Source: Alphaproteobacteria bacterium (GTDB lineage Bacteria > Pseudomonadota > Alphaproteobacteria > Rhizobiales > Xanthobacteraceae). From it: a stretch of 64,000 bases of DNA. A model generated the notes under the pieces. It was not told where the DNA came from, searched no databases, and saw only the letters and a list, made by a program, of their open reading frames with translations. This document shows, piece after piece, positions 41,625 to 51,789 of this stretch (position 1 is its first letter; each line of letters starts with the position of its first letter). A program made the position numbers and the translations under genes. The stretch lies in contig VGEP01000007.1 of NCBI GenBank assembly GCA_016869215.1, positions 62,001 to 126,000 on the forward strand, given 5' to 3'.

Positions 41625-41659
41625 GTAGCCCGGATTTCGCTGCGCTCAATCCGGGCTAC
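41625..41659. repeat. REP-like palindrome
   Basis: GTAGCCCGGATT pairs perfectly with AATCCGGGCTAC (12 bp) around an 11-nt loop, just beyond the 3' end of the CoxL-type gene. Sequences of this type are dispersed in many proteobacterial genomes. It may double as a terminator. Confidence 0.75.
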
Positions 41660-41679
41660 GGTCGAGACCGATTTGCCCC

Positions 41680-44016
41680 CTACGCCGCCTTGCCCGTCTT
41701 CGCCTTTTGTATCGTCTCCCACACCCGCAGCGGCGTCGCAGGCATGTCGATCTGCGTGACGCCGAGCGGAGAGAGCGCGTCGATCACCGCGTTGATGATG
41801 GTCGGCGGCGCGCCGATGGTGCCGCTTTCGCCGATGCCCTTCACGCCGAGCGGATTGGTCTTGCAGGCAATCTCCTCCATCCTGGTGTCGATCGTCGGCA
41901 GCACGGACGCGCGCGGCATGGCGTAGTCGAGGAAGCTGCCGGTCAGGAGCTGACCCGACTTGCGGTCGTAGACCTGGTGCTCCATCAGCGCCTGGCCCAT
42001 GCCCTGCACGCTGCCGCCCTGCATCTGGCCGACCACGATCATCGGGTTGAGGATGCGGCCGAGGTCGTCGATCATGTGGTAGCGGTCGAGCTTCACCTCG
42101 CCGGTCTCCGGGTCGATCTCGACCTCGCAGACGTGGCAGCCGTTCGGATGGCTCGGCGGCTCGGGGCTGAAGCTGCCTTCGGCCTCGAGACCGACGCCGA
42201 AGCGGTTGGTCAGCGGCCCCATCGGGGCGAACGAGGCCTTGGCGACGTCGACCAGCGCCACGGTCTTGTCGGTGCCCTTCACCACGTATTGGCCGTCCTT
42301 GAAGTCGATGTCGCCCTTGTCGGCCTCCATCATGGCGGCGGCGCGCTCCTTGCCCTTCTCGATCATCTGCTCGGCCGCGCGCTTGAGCGCCGAGCCGCCG
42401 ACCACGGCCGAACGCGCGCCGTAGGTGCCGCGGCCTATAGCGACCTGGGCGGTGTCGCCCTGCACGTATTTGATCTGCTCGAACGGCACGCCGAGGATGT
42501 CGTGCGCGATCTGCGCGAACACAGTGGCATGGCCCTGGCCGTGCGAATGCGTGCCGCCATAGACCGTGAGCGCGCCGGAGGGATCGAACCGCATCTCCAT
42601 GCGGTCGTTGAAGATGCCGCCGAACTCGATGTAGTAGCTGACCGCGCGGCCGCGCAGCTTGCCCTTCTTCTCGGTGGCGCGCTTGCGCTCCTTGTAGCCC
42701 TTGGGATCGGACGCCGCGATGCAGGTGTCCATCAGCTTCACGAACTCGCCCGAATCGTAGACCCAATGCGTCGGCGTCGTGTAGGGCAGCTTCGACGGCG
42801 GAATGAGGTTGCGGCGGCGGATCTCGGCCGGGTCCATGCCGATCTGGCGCGCGGCATGTTCGATCAGCCGCTCCATGAAGTAGGCGGCCTCCGGCCGGCC
42901 CGCGCCGCGATAGGGACCCGAGATCGAGGTGTTGGTGAACACGCCTTGCGACATCAGGTGCATGGTCTGGATGTCGTAGGCCTCGGGGATGAAGCGGATC
43001 GAGAACGCGCCTGCGGCGAGCGCCGCGTTGACGAAATACGCGCCCATCTGGAACAGCGACTTGGACTTGAGCGCGAGAATCTTGCCGTTGTCGTCGAGCG
43101 CAAGCTCGCCGTAATAGACCATCTCGCGGCCATGGGCGTCGTTCATCATCGCTTCCGAGCGCGAAGACACCCACTTCACCGGGCGGCGCAGCTTCTTCGA
43201 CGCCCACATCACCAGCAGGTCGTCGGGGTACGCGCCGCCCTTGAGCCCGAAGCCGCCGCCGACGTCCGGCGAGTTCACGCGGATCTGATTCTCCGGCACG
43301 TGGAAGACGTGCGAGATTTCCATCCGCACGCCGTGCGGATTCTGCGAGGCTGTGTGCAGCGTGTAGTGATCGGTGGCGGCGTCATAGTCTCCGATGGAAA
43401 CCCGCGGTTCCATCGAGACCGGCGACAGGCGGTTGTTCTCGACGCGCAGCTTGACGACGTGCCTGGCCTTGGCGAAGGCGGCTTCCGTCGCCTCCGCGTT
43501 GCCGAACATCAGGCGGAACGCCGTGTTGCCCATGTTGTTGTCGTCGTGGACCTTGGGCGAGCCGTCCTTGGCCGCGTCCTCGACATTCACCACGGCGGGC
43601 AGCGGCTCGTACTCGACCTCGACCAGTTCGGCCGCGTCGCGCGCCTGCGCGAGCGTCTCGGCGACGACAAAGGCCACGCGGTCGCCCACGTAGCGCACCT
43701 TGTCGGACAAGAGCAGCGGCATGAAGGTGCGGTGGCCCTTGGGCGCGCCGAAATCCTCCGGCATCAGGTGCGCGGTGATCCCGCCGAGCTTGTCGGCCTT
43801 GACGTCCGCCCCGGTCAGCACCGCGAGCACGCCGGGCGCCGCCTTGGCCTTCGCGACATTGACGCGCTTGATACGCGCGTGCGCGTGCGGCGAGAGCACG
43901 TTGACCCCGTGCGCCATCGCCGGCAGCGCCATGTCGTCGACGTAGCGCCCCTGGCCGGTGAGGAACCGCTGGTCCTCGACGCGCCGCACCGGCTGCCCGA
44001 TTCCGAACTTGGCCAT
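41680..44016 (-). CDS. Molybdenum hydroxylase large subunit (CoxL/aldehyde oxidase type), orphan copy 2
   Basis: 778 residues from the ATG at 44016 (GGGAG 8 nt upstream). Complete molybdopterin-binding fold: GQPVRRVEDQRFLTGQGRYVDD, NSPDVGGGFGLKGG, SGPYRGAGRPEAAYFME (the form II CoxL-like loop without the CO-dehydrogenase Cys), SHGQGHATVFAQIAHD, and VKGIGESGTIGAPP with the catalytic Glu. Likely an aldehyde or N-heterocycle hydroxylase. No adjacent 2Fe-2S or FAD subunit gene. It lies just downstream (88 bp) of livM on the same strand. Confidence 0.93.
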   Translation of the reverse strand: MAKFGIGQPVRRVEDQRFLTGQGRYVDDMALPAMAHGVNVLSPHAHARIKRVNVAKAKAAPGVLAVLTGADVKADKLGGITAHLMPEDFGAPKGHRTFMPLLLSDKVRYVGDRVAFVVAETLAQARDAAELVEVEYEPLPAVVNVEDAAKDGSPKVHDDNNMGNTAFRLMFGNAEATEAAFAKARHVVKLRVENNRLSPVSMEPRVSIGDYDAATDHYTLHTASQNPHGVRMEISHVFHVPENQIRVNSPDVGGGFGLKGGAYPDDLLVMWASKKLRRPVKWVSSRSEAMMNDAHGREMVYYGELALDDNGKILALKSKSLFQMGAYFVNAALAAGAFSIRFIPEAYDIQTMHLMSQGVFTNTSISGPYRGAGRPEAAYFMERLIEHAARQIGMDPAEIRRRNLIPPSKLPYTTPTHWVYDSGEFVKLMDTCIAASDPKGYKERKRATEKKGKLRGRAVSYYIEFGGIFNDRMEMRFDPSGALTVYGGTHSHGQGHATVFAQIAHDILGVPFEQIKYVQGDTAQVAIGRGTYGARSAVVGGSALKRAAEQMIEKGKERAAAMMEADKGDIDFKDGQYVVKGTDKTVALVDVAKASFAPMGPLTNRFGVGLEAEGSFSPEPPSHPNGCHVCEVEIDPETGEVKLDRYHMIDDLGRILNPMIVVGQMQGGSVQGMGQALMEHQVYDRKSGQLLTGSFLDYAMPRASVLPTIDTRMEEIACKTNPLGVKGIGESGTIGAPPTIINAVIDALSPLGVTQIDMPATPLRVWETIQKAKTGKAA

Positions 44017-44104
44017 GGATGTTTCTCCCGAACGATGTTTGGGCAATCTTGCAGGATGTTTCAGGGCCGCGAAAGGGGCCGCATCGCCGCGCGCGCCCGC
44101 GGCG

Positions 44105-45064
44105 CTACCGGTTCAGCCACCGCCGCGCGAAGCCCAGGAGGCCCTGCGGCATGAAAATGATGATGGCGATGAAGATGAAGCCCAACGGGATCAGGTAGGG
44201 GAAGTTCTCCCCGAAGATGCGGCCGAGCAGCTCGCGCAGCAGCAGGAACGTCCCCGCCCCCAGGATCGGCCCCACCAGCGTGCCGATGCCGCCCATGACG
44301 TTGAAGATCACCGCCTCGCCCGAGATCAGGAAGAACACGAAGTCGGGCGCGGCGAAGCGGTTTTGCAGCGCGTAGAGCACGCCCGCGAGCCCCGCGAACA
44401 GACCCGACAGCATCACTGCCATGATCTTGTAGCGCTCGACCGGATAACCGATGGCGCGCGTGCGCGGCTCGTTCTCGCGGATCGACTGCAGCACCATGCC
44501 GAACGGCGACTGGGTGATGCGGCGCAGGATCAGGTAGGAGCCCGCGACAACGACGAGCACGAACCAGTGCAGCGTGGTGGCGGTGAACGGCTCGCTCCAG
44601 ATGCCCGGAATGCCGAGCCGCGGGCGCGGGAAGTTCAGCCCGTTCTCGCCGCCGGTCACATCGGTCCAGGTGAAGATGATGACGTAGAAGATCTGCGAGA
44701 AGATCAACGTGGTGATGGCGAAGTAGATGTCGCGCAAGCGCGTCGAGAAATAGGCGACGAAGGCCGACACCACCGCCGCACCGATCAGCCCGAAGGCCAG
44801 CGCGAGCACGAGGCTCGGCGTGAACATCAGGAGCGCCGCGGCCGCGCCGTACATGCCGAGCCCGAAAAACGCCGAGTGCCCGAACGACACCATGCCGGTG
44901 TAGCCGATCAGCAGGTCCGACGACATCGCGAGCAGGCCCCAGATCAGCACCTCGGTCAGGAACCGCTGCCAGAACGGCGGCAGCACGTACGGCGAGACGA
45001 ACAGCAGCGCCATGACGATGGCGAAGCCGGACCAGAACAGGATCGAGTGGCGCTTGTCGGTCAT
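44105..45064 (-). CDS. livM: Branched-chain amino acid-type ABC permease (LivM)
   Basis: 319 residues from the ATG at 45064, overlapping the livH stop by 4 nt. Eight to ten hydrophobic helices; family landmarks LLIGYTGMVSFGHSAFFGLGMYGAA, STRLRDIYFAITTLIFSQI, SIRENEPRTRAIGYPVERYK and NVMGGIGTLVGPILGAG. Last gene of the five-gene transporter unit. Substrate may be an aromatic or dicarboxylic acid rather than an amino acid. Confidence 0.93.
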   Translation of the reverse strand: MTDKRHSILFWSGFAIVMALLFVSPYVLPPFWQRFLTEVLIWGLLAMSSDLLIGYTGMVSFGHSAFFGLGMYGAAAALLMFTPSLVLALAFGLIGAAVVSAFVAYFSTRLRDIYFAITTLIFSQIFYVIIFTWTDVTGGENGLNFPRPRLGIPGIWSEPFTATTLHWFVLVVVAGSYLILRRITQSPFGMVLQSIRENEPRTRAIGYPVERYKIMAVMLSGLFAGLAGVLYALQNRFAAPDFVFFLISGEAVIFNVMGGIGTLVGPILGAGTFLLLRELLGRIFGENFPYLIPLGFIFIAIIIFMPQGLLGFARRWLNR

Positions 45065-45945
45065 TTGGGCGTCGGCACGAAAAGGCCCGTGGGCCGGAAC
45101 AGGAGCGTGAAGATCAGCACGACGAAGGACACGATCACCGCCTGCGCCGGGCTCACCACCAGCGAGGCGTAGGCTTCGAGCAGGCTGATGAAGATCGCCG
45201 CCCCGATCGCGCCGCCGAGATTGCCCATGCCGCCGACCACGACCACGATGAACGCCTTCAGCACCCAGTCGAGGCCCATGACGTGGTTGACGCCGACCAG
45301 CGGGCCGAACAGCACGCCGCTCGCCGCCGCCATCCCTGCGCCGATCGCGAAGGCCGCGGTGTGCACGAGCGGCACGGGAATCCCCATGGCCTGCGCCATG
45401 ACGCGGTCCTGCGTGGTGGCGCGGATCCAGATGCCGTACTTGCCGTATTTCAGAAACAGCCAGAACGCGCCGATGATCCCGGCCGACAGCACCGCGATCA
45501 GGATGCGGTAGTATGGATATTCGAGATAGAAGAGGTTGAAGTGGCCGGAGATCGGCTCGCCGATCTTGCGCGGCACCGGGCCGAACTGCCACAGCGCATA
45601 GTTCTGCAGGATCAGCGACAGGCCGAAGGTGGCGAGAATCGTAGTCAACGGATCGCGCCCGACCAGCGGGCGCAGCGTCGTGATCTGGATCGCCGCGCCC
45701 AGAATCGCGACCATCATCACCGCCAGCACCAGCGCCAGCCAGAAATTGCCCGAGGTCGCAAATACCACGACGCCCATGTAGGCGCCGAGCATGAACAGCT
45801 CGCCGTGGGCGAAATTGACCACGTCCATGATGCCGAAGATCAAGGTCAGGCCGGACGCGATCAGGGCGAGAATCATGCCGGTGACGATGCCGTTCACCGT
45901 CTGAATGACGACCTGGTCCCAGGGGATCGCAGCGAGGAAACCCAT
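45061..45945 (-). CDS. livH: Branched-chain amino acid-type ABC permease (LivH)
   Basis: 294 residues, hydrophobic throughout (NGIVTGMILALIASGLTLIFG, MDVVNFAHGELFMLGAYMG, VLKAFIVVVVGGMGNLGGAIG), the standard LivH pattern. It pairs with LivM in the inner membrane. It begins 3 nt after the livF stop, so it is in one operon. Confidence 0.94.
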   Translation of the reverse strand: MGFLAAIPWDQVVIQTVNGIVTGMILALIASGLTLIFGIMDVVNFAHGELFMLGAYMGVVVFATSGNFWLALVLAVMMVAILGAAIQITTLRPLVGRDPLTTILATFGLSLILQNYALWQFGPVPRKIGEPISGHFNLFYLEYPYYRILIAVLSAGIIGAFWLFLKYGKYGIWIRATTQDRVMAQAMGIPVPLVHTAAFAIGAGMAAASGVLFGPLVGVNHVMGLDWVLKAFIVVVVGGMGNLGGAIGAAIFISLLEAYASLVVSPAQAVIVSFVVLIFTLLFRPTGLFVPTPK

Positions 45946-45948
45946 CGC

Positions 45949-46676
<728 letters not shown>

Positions 46677-46680
<4 letters not shown>

Positions 46681-47471
46681 GTCTTGAGATAGACCTCCAG
46701 GACGCGCGGATTGCTCTGGATTTCTTCCGGCGTGCCCTCCGCGAGGATTTCGCCGTAGTGCAGCACGGTGATGCGATGGGCGAGTTCCATCACCACCTTC
46801 ATGTCGTGCTCGACGATCAGGATGGTCAGGTCCTTGGCGATGCCGCGGATCAGTTCCATCGTGTCGTGCGTCTCGGCGGTGCTCATGCCGGCGGTCGGCT
46901 CGTCGAGGCACAGAAGCTGCGGCTCGGTCGCGAGCGCGATGCCGATCTCGAGATTGCGCTGCTCGCCGTGCGACAGATTGCAGGCCAGTTCGTCGGCCTT
47001 GGGAGAAAGCCCGACCGAATTCAGCACGGCCTCGGCCTTCGCCATGATGTCGCCGAAGGCGGTGTAGTGCCGGAACAAGCTCCAGCCGTGCCGGCGCGAC
47101 TGCGCGGCGATCCGCACGTTCTCCAGCGTTGTGGCGTTCGGCAGGATGTTGGTGATCTGGTAGGAGCGCGCGATCCCCTTCTTTGAGATTTCGTTCGGCG
47201 GCAGGCCGGTGATGTCCTCGCCGTTGAACAGGATGCGTCCCGAGGTCGGGCGCAACACGCCGGTCAGGCAATTGAAGAATGTGCTTTTGCCCGCGCCGTT
47301 CGGCCCGATGATGGCGCGAATTTCGCCGCGCCCGATTTCGAAATTGACGTTGTTGAGCGCGGTGAGTCCGCCGAAGCGAATGGTCAGGCCTTCGGTGCGA
47401 AGCACGGAGGCCGCTTCGCCCTGCCGTCCGGCGGCGGACGGACCTCCCGACGACTGCAATTCCACTGACAC
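46677..47471 (-). CDS. livG: Branched-chain amino acid-type ABC ATPase (LivG)
   Basis: 264 residues if started at GTG 47471, which has GGGG 8 nt upstream; a GTG at 47492 is the longer alternative. Walker A GPNGAGKST, GIARSYQITNILPNATTLENV, signature LSHGEQRNLEI, Walker B LLCLDEPTAGMS, switch His VEHDMKVV. Partner of LivF. Confidence 0.93.
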
Positions 47472-47517
47472 CTTATGGACCCCGCCCCTCACACGTCGCC
47501 GTCTTCATCGCGGCCTC

Positions 47518-47668
47518 GTGTCCCGGATGCGGTGCAGCATGAGCGCGCAGCGCGAATGATGCATCGCTATTCCGGGACCCCAATCGATCCAGCCAACAGT
47601 CGAACCGGGGTCCCGGGTCTGCAGCGCACCGCTTCACTTCGTTACGCGCTGCGCTGCGCCCGGGACAC
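47518..47668. repeat. 151-bp dispersed repeat with nested inverted repeats
   Basis: The ends are 9-bp inverted repeats (GTGTCCCGG / CCGGGACAC), and inside them CCGGGACCCC (47572-47581) pairs with GGGGTCCCGG (47607-47616). The sequence resembles non-coding interspersed repeats familiar from Bradyrhizobium and Rhodopseudomonas genomes. It occupies most of the 219-bp gap between the binding-protein gene and livG. Confidence 0.7.
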
Positions 47669-47690
47669 ACAATTTTATTGCCAGCTTACC

Positions 47691-48980
47691 TCACCCGAAC
47701 CTGCAGGCCGGCGGGAACAGCGTCTTGTTGCCGTCGACCACGTTGACGATCTTCGGCTTGCCGCCGTCGATGCGGAAGATGAACTGCCGCAGGAACGCCT
47801 GATGGTCTTCCTTGCGCATGATCTTGTCGCCCTGCGGGAAGTCGTCGCCTTCCTTCATCACCATGCCTTCCAGCGCCTCGATCAGCTTGTTGGTGTCCTC
47901 GCGGCCGCGGAACTTCGACTTCTCCATGCCGAGCTTGAGCGCGTTGACCGCCTCGTAGTTCGACTGCACGTAGCGGTCCGGATCGGGCCCGGACGGGTCG
48001 ATCTGCTTCAGCCGCGCCTTGGCGTCGTCGAAGAAGCGCTTGTGGTGCGGCGTATTCATCGGCGCATCGAACACCGGCAGGTAGCGGTTGATGCCGACGA
48101 AGCCTTCGATCTTCCTGCCGAGCGCGGGGATGTTGGTCGATTCCGCGATCGCGCCGTCGCCCGCCCACTTGTACTTCTTGGTCAGGCCGAGATCGAACGC
48201 CTGGTTGCCGATGGTCACGCCGTCGCGGCCGAAGAAGATGCCGAACAGGCCGTCGAAATTGCCGGTGATCCGCGACAGGAACGGCGTCATGTCGGCGGTG
48301 CCGAGCGGAATGCCGGTGGTGCCGGCGATCTCGCCGCCCGCCTTCTTGATCTCGGCGGCGTAGGCGTCGCGGGTCGACTGACCCCACGAGTAGTCGGCAA
48401 ACGCGATGTGCCAGCGCTTGCCCATCTTCACCAGCTCCGGCGCGAACGCCACCGCCTGCGACGGCGCGTAGTCGAACGGACGGAAGGTGTAGCGGTTGCA
48501 GCGCGAGGTCGTGATCGTGGTGTCGAGACACACGCCGATCATGTTGACGACCTTGTGCTCCTCATACACCGGCATGCAGGCGAGGCAGATGTTGGAGAGG
48601 AAGCCGCCGACGTGGGCGTCGACGCGGTCCTCGACCAAGAGCTTCTCGGTCTTGCGGCGGCCGACGTCGGGCTTGGATTCGTCGTCGACGATTTCAAGCG
48701 CGATCGGACGGCCGTTGATGCCGCCGGACTTGTTGATGCGGTCGACGGCCATCTGCACGCCGACCAGCGCGGTCTTGCCGCCGGCCGCGCCCGCGCCGGA
48801 CAGCGGCTGCGAGGTGCCGATCTTGTAGGGCTTGGCCTGGCCGAAGGCCGCCTGCCATGGCGCCGGCACCAGCATGGTGGCGCCGAGCGCGCCTGCGCTC
48901 ACGCCGTAGCCGAGCACACGGCGGCGCGTGGTCTTGCCGTTGTACCAGAAGTCCTGCGGATCGCGACGATCGTCTGACAT
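47691..48980 (-). CDS. Branched-chain amino acid-type ABC substrate-binding protein with Tat leader
   Basis: 429 residues from the ATG at 48980 (AGGA upstream). The N-terminus carries a twin-arginine signal (TTRRRVLGYG, then a hydrophobic stretch and AAFGQA), so it is likely exported folded. The mature protein is a LivK/amide-type periplasmic binding protein (KIGTSQPLSGAGAAGGKTALVGVQMAVDRIN-like start, GGFLSNICLACMPVYEEHKV, FADYSWGQSTRD). First gene of the liv-type unit. Ligand not predictable. Confidence 0.92.
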   Translation of the reverse strand: MSDDRRDPQDFWYNGKTTRRRVLGYGVSAGALGATMLVPAPWQAAFGQAKPYKIGTSQPLSGAGAAGGKTALVGVQMAVDRINKSGGINGRPIALEIVDDESKPDVGRRKTEKLLVEDRVDAHVGGFLSNICLACMPVYEEHKVVNMIGVCLDTTITTSRCNRYTFRPFDYAPSQAVAFAPELVKMGKRWHIAFADYSWGQSTRDAYAAEIKKAGGEIAGTTGIPLGTADMTPFLSRITGNFDGLFGIFFGRDGVTIGNQAFDLGLTKKYKWAGDGAIAESTNIPALGRKIEGFVGINRYLPVFDAPMNTPHHKRFFDDAKARLKQIDPSGPDPDRYVQSNYEAVNALKLGMEKSKFRGREDTNKLIEALEGMVMKEGDDFPQGDKIMRKEDHQAFLRQFIFRIDGGKPKIVNVVDGNKTLFPPACRFG

Positions 48981-49374
48981 GATGCGTTCCTCTCCCGTCC
49001 GCCCGGGTTTGTTCACGGTCCGCGCCCCCGAGCCGAAAGGCAGCGGCCTGCAATGTGCGCGCCGCACCGCGGCGCGTGGCCGAGAACCGATCCGAAGGCT
49101 GAAAACCGGCGGCGATCGAGGCGGGATTCCCGCATTGCCCGATCAAGACATTAGGACCGCCGCTTCCCCCTCCAGGCTCGATCCATCGTCCGACTGAAAG
49201 GAATAATACACGTTGGGCGCGCGCTGCCAACAAGCGGAAAAACGTGCATCCGCGGGCTTGACTCGCGGGGCAACGCGGACGCACGCGCATTGGGCATCTG
49301 CGCGCCCGCAATGCTAGGATTACGGCGAACGGCGCGGCTCGATACCGCGCCATGCCGCAACCGAGAGAGCCGCA
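48981..49374. other. Divergent intergenic region
   Basis: 394 bp between the binding-protein gene (minus) and the DUF1445 gene (plus). No gene is supported. It holds the minus-strand promoter candidate at 49203-49230 and, for the plus strand, only a GAGAG ribosome site before 49375. Confidence 0.6.
49203..49230 (-). promoter_or_regulatory. Candidate sigma70 promoter for the liv-type operon
   Basis: On the minus strand TTGGCA (49225-49230) is separated by 16 bp from TATTAT (49203-49208), each 5/6 to consensus. A transcript would start about 215 nt before the binding-protein ATG. Confidence 0.5.
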
Positions 49375-50190
49375 ATGACCGCTGCCGCAAACTTGCGCAA
49401 TTCCACCGCCATTCCGCAGACCGGCCACGACGCCCGGCTCGCCATCCGCCGCGGCGACTGGACCGGGCCGACGTCGGGCCTCGCACCGGGGTACGTGCAG
49501 GGCAACCTCGCCATCCTGCCGGCCAAGCTCGCGTCCGACTTCATGCGCTTCTGCCAGCTCAACCCGAAACCCTGCCCGCTGCTGGCCGCGAGCGCGCCCG
49601 GCGATCCGCACCTGCCCTCGCTCGGCGGCGACCTCGACATCCGCACCGACCTCTGCCGCTACAAGGTGTTCCGCAACGGCGATCTGGTCGACGAGCCGGA
49701 CGACATTTCGAAATACTGGCGCGACGATCTGGTGATTTTCGCTCTCGGCTGCTCGTTCTCGTTCGAAGATGCGCTGATGCAGGACGGCATCGAGCTGCGC
49801 CACATCACCAACGGCTCGACCGTGCCGATGTACCGCACCTCGATCGAGACCACGCCGGCCGGGCCGTTCCACGGTCCGCTGGTGGTGTCGATGCGGCCGC
49901 TGAAGCCGAAGGACGCGATCCGCGCGGTGCAGATCACCACGCGCTTCCCCGCCGTGCACGGCGCGCCGGTGCATCTCGGCATGCCGGAGCAGATCGGCAT
50001 CAAGGACATCATGAAGCCGGACTACGGCGATCCTGCGCAGATCAACGACGGCGAGATGCCGGTGTTTTGGGCCTGCGGGGTGACGCCGCAATCGGTGGTG
50101 GCGACCGTGAAGCCGGAGTTCTGCATCACGCATTATCCGGGCTGCATGCTGGTGACGGACCGGAAGAACACCGAATTCGCGATTATGTGA
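49375..50190 (+). CDS. DUF1445 family protein (putative hydro-lyase / D-glutamate cyclase-like)
   Basis: 271 residues. Matches the DUF1445/UPF0317 pattern throughout: [93 protein letters not shown] and [14 protein letters not shown]. Family members include mitochondrial D-glutamate cyclase; bacterial ones are mostly untested. GAGAG precedes the ATG. Confidence 0.93.
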   Translation: MTAAANLRNSTAIPQTGHDARLAIRRGDWTGPTSGLAPGYVQGNLAILPAKLASDFMRFCQLNPKPCPLLAASAPGDPHLPSLGGDLDIRTDLCRYKVFRNGDLVDEPDDISKYWRDDLVIFALGCSFSFEDALMQDGIELRHITNGSTVPMYRTSIETTPAGPFHGPLVVSMRPLKPKDAIRAVQITTRFPAVHGAPVHLGMPEQIGIKDIMKPDYGDPAQINDGEMPVFWACGVTPQSVVATVKPEFCITHYPGCMLVTDRKNTEFAIM

Positions 50191-50206
50191 GAGCACGAAG
50201 CGCGCG

Positions 50207-50890
50207 CTATAAAAATTCCTTCGGTAGCGGCAACCATTTTTCCCGGCCGCGGTAGGCGAGCGGCTTTCGGTCGCCATTGCGCTTGCGATAGTCGCGATAC
50301 CAGCGGCGCAGCCGCTTCACGCGCGCGCGCCGGCGCGGCAGCTTGCGGTGCCGGATGCGCAGCAGGTACTTCTCCACCGGCCAGACGTTGCGCCGCGAGA
50401 AGCGCCAGTCGCAACCCTCGACGTCGCGCAGGTCGGCGACCGCATAGCCGGTGAGCGAGCCGGTGTGGTCCACATACGGATCGAAGTAGCTGAGCGCGAG
50501 CGCACGCGGCGAACGGAACGCGGCCTTGCGCCCGTGCAGGCCCGGATCGCGCGAGCGGCCGATCGCGCCCCAGCGTCCGTTCGTCCCGCGGTAAACGTAG
50601 ATCACGTGGTCGAGCATGTCGGCCGACATCAGGCTCATCACCAGCGGCGGATGGCCGTAGCGCTCCAAGACGCAGGCCGCGAACAGCGCGGCTTCGAGAC
50701 AATGCGCGGTCTTGCGGCGGATCACTTCGCGGAAGCCGCGCAAAGAATCGCGCAGCGGATGCTTCTCGGTGTTGTACGGCAGACCATTGAGATAACGCTG
50801 CACCTTTGCGGGCGTGTTCAATCGCCGGATCAGCCGAAGTTCGGCCGGCGTGAAGGCGGACAGCGGCGGGATATCGTCAGGCTTTCGCAT
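50207..50890 (-). CDS. Transglutaminase-like protein of unknown substrate
   Basis: 227 residues. A conserved hypothetical family with a cysteine-protease/transglutaminase-like core: RKTAHCLEAALFAACVLERYGHPP carries a likely nucleophile Cys on a helix, and ADMLDHVIYVYRGTNGRWGAIGRSR a likely His. The C-terminus is very basic (KLPRRRARVKRLRRWYRDYRKRNGDRK). It follows the transglutaminase gene (50909-51736) by 18 nt, so it probably belongs to the same operon. Confidence 0.78.
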   Translation of the reverse strand: MRKPDDIPPLSAFTPAELRLIRRLNTPAKVQRYLNGLPYNTEKHPLRDSLRGFREVIRRKTAHCLEAALFAACVLERYGHPPLVMSLMSADMLDHVIYVYRGTNGRWGAIGRSRDPGLHGRKAAFRSPRALALSYFDPYVDHTGSLTGYAVADLRDVEGCDWRFSRRNVWPVEKYLLRIRHRKLPRRRARVKRLRRWYRDYRKRNGDRKPLAYRGREKWLPLPKEFL

Positions 50891-50908
50891 GCGCGGCAGC
50901 GGCGGCTT

Positions 50909-51736
50909 TCAGCTCTGCATCTGCCGGCCGGCCTGGGCGACCTGCACCGCGACCGTCAACGCCTCGCCCGCCCCGCCGGTGCGCGTGCCGCGCACGGGGG
51001 CGGCGCCGAGATAGTCGAGCCCGACCGCGACCCGCACATGGGCGTCGGTGGCGCTGATGCCGTTCGCGGGATCGAACGCGACCCAGCCGAGATCGGGCAC
51101 GAAGGCCTCGGCCCAGGCGTGACCGGCCTCCTGCGCGACGACGCCGTCGTTGCGATGGAAATGCCCGCCGATGTAGCGCGCCGGCACGCCAAGGCTGCGG
51201 GCGGCGGCGATGAACACATGCGTCAGGTCCTGGCACACGCCGCGCTTCATCGCAAAGGCCTCCGCCGCGGTGGTCGCGGGATGCGTCGGGTCGGTGTCGA
51301 AGGCCATCTCGCCGTGCAGACGCGCGAGCAGGCCGTGCAGCGCCTTCAAAGCGCCGCCGCCGGCCGCGGCGCTCGCCGCGCGCGCAAACTCGGCGATGGC
51401 CGGGTCGAGCCGGGTCAGCGGCGTCTCGCGCAGGTAGAGGCTTTCCGGAAACCGCTCGATGGTGCCGCGCACCACCCCGCCGGTGTCCTGGGTCTCGACC
51501 TCGCCCTCGGCCAGCACACGCAATTCGGTGAACGGCCCGTCGGCGTTGAACGTGTGCACGATGTTGCCGAAGGCGTCCTCGTGCTGGGCGAGTTCGCAGT
51601 TCTCCGAGACGTCGATGCGCCAGTCCACGACGAACTGGCCCACGTGGTTGCGCGGCGTCAGCCGCAGCGTCTGGATCACGCCGCCCGCGGGCTGGTCGTA
51701 GCGATAGACGGTTTCGTGCGAGATACGGATGCGCAT
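50909..51736 (-). CDS. Transglutaminase family protein
   Basis: 275 residues from the ATG at 51736. N-terminal bacterial transglutaminase beta domain (RISHETVYRYDQPAGGVIQTLRLTPR-like), then the catalytic core with Cys (RGVCQDLTHVFIAAARSLG), His (AGHAWAEAFVPDLGW) and Asp (AFDPANG). It follows alpha-E and ATP-grasp genes, an arrangement predicted from comparative genomics to make or process a peptide-like product. Confidence 0.92.
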   Translation of the reverse strand: MRIRISHETVYRYDQPAGGVIQTLRLTPRNHVGQFVVDWRIDVSENCELAQHEDAFGNIVHTFNADGPFTELRVLAEGEVETQDTGGVVRGTIERFPESLYLRETPLTRLDPAIAEFARAASAAAGGGALKALHGLLARLHGEMAFDTDPTHPATTAAEAFAMKRGVCQDLTHVFIAAARSLGVPARYIGGHFHRNDGVVAQEAGHAWAEAFVPDLGWVAFDPANGISATDAHVRVAVGLDYLGAAPVRGTRTGGAGEALTVAVQVAQAGRQMQS

Positions 51737-51789
51737 GGCGGCGGGCTGCGGGGCGTGATTCCGAACTATACCACGGCACGGCCGCAGAC

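Noticed and set aside
41707-44154. An open frame of over 800 codons opposite the second CoxL-type gene
   Set aside because: Arg/His/Val-rich translation without domain motifs. The opposite strand carries a complete molybdenum hydroxylase.
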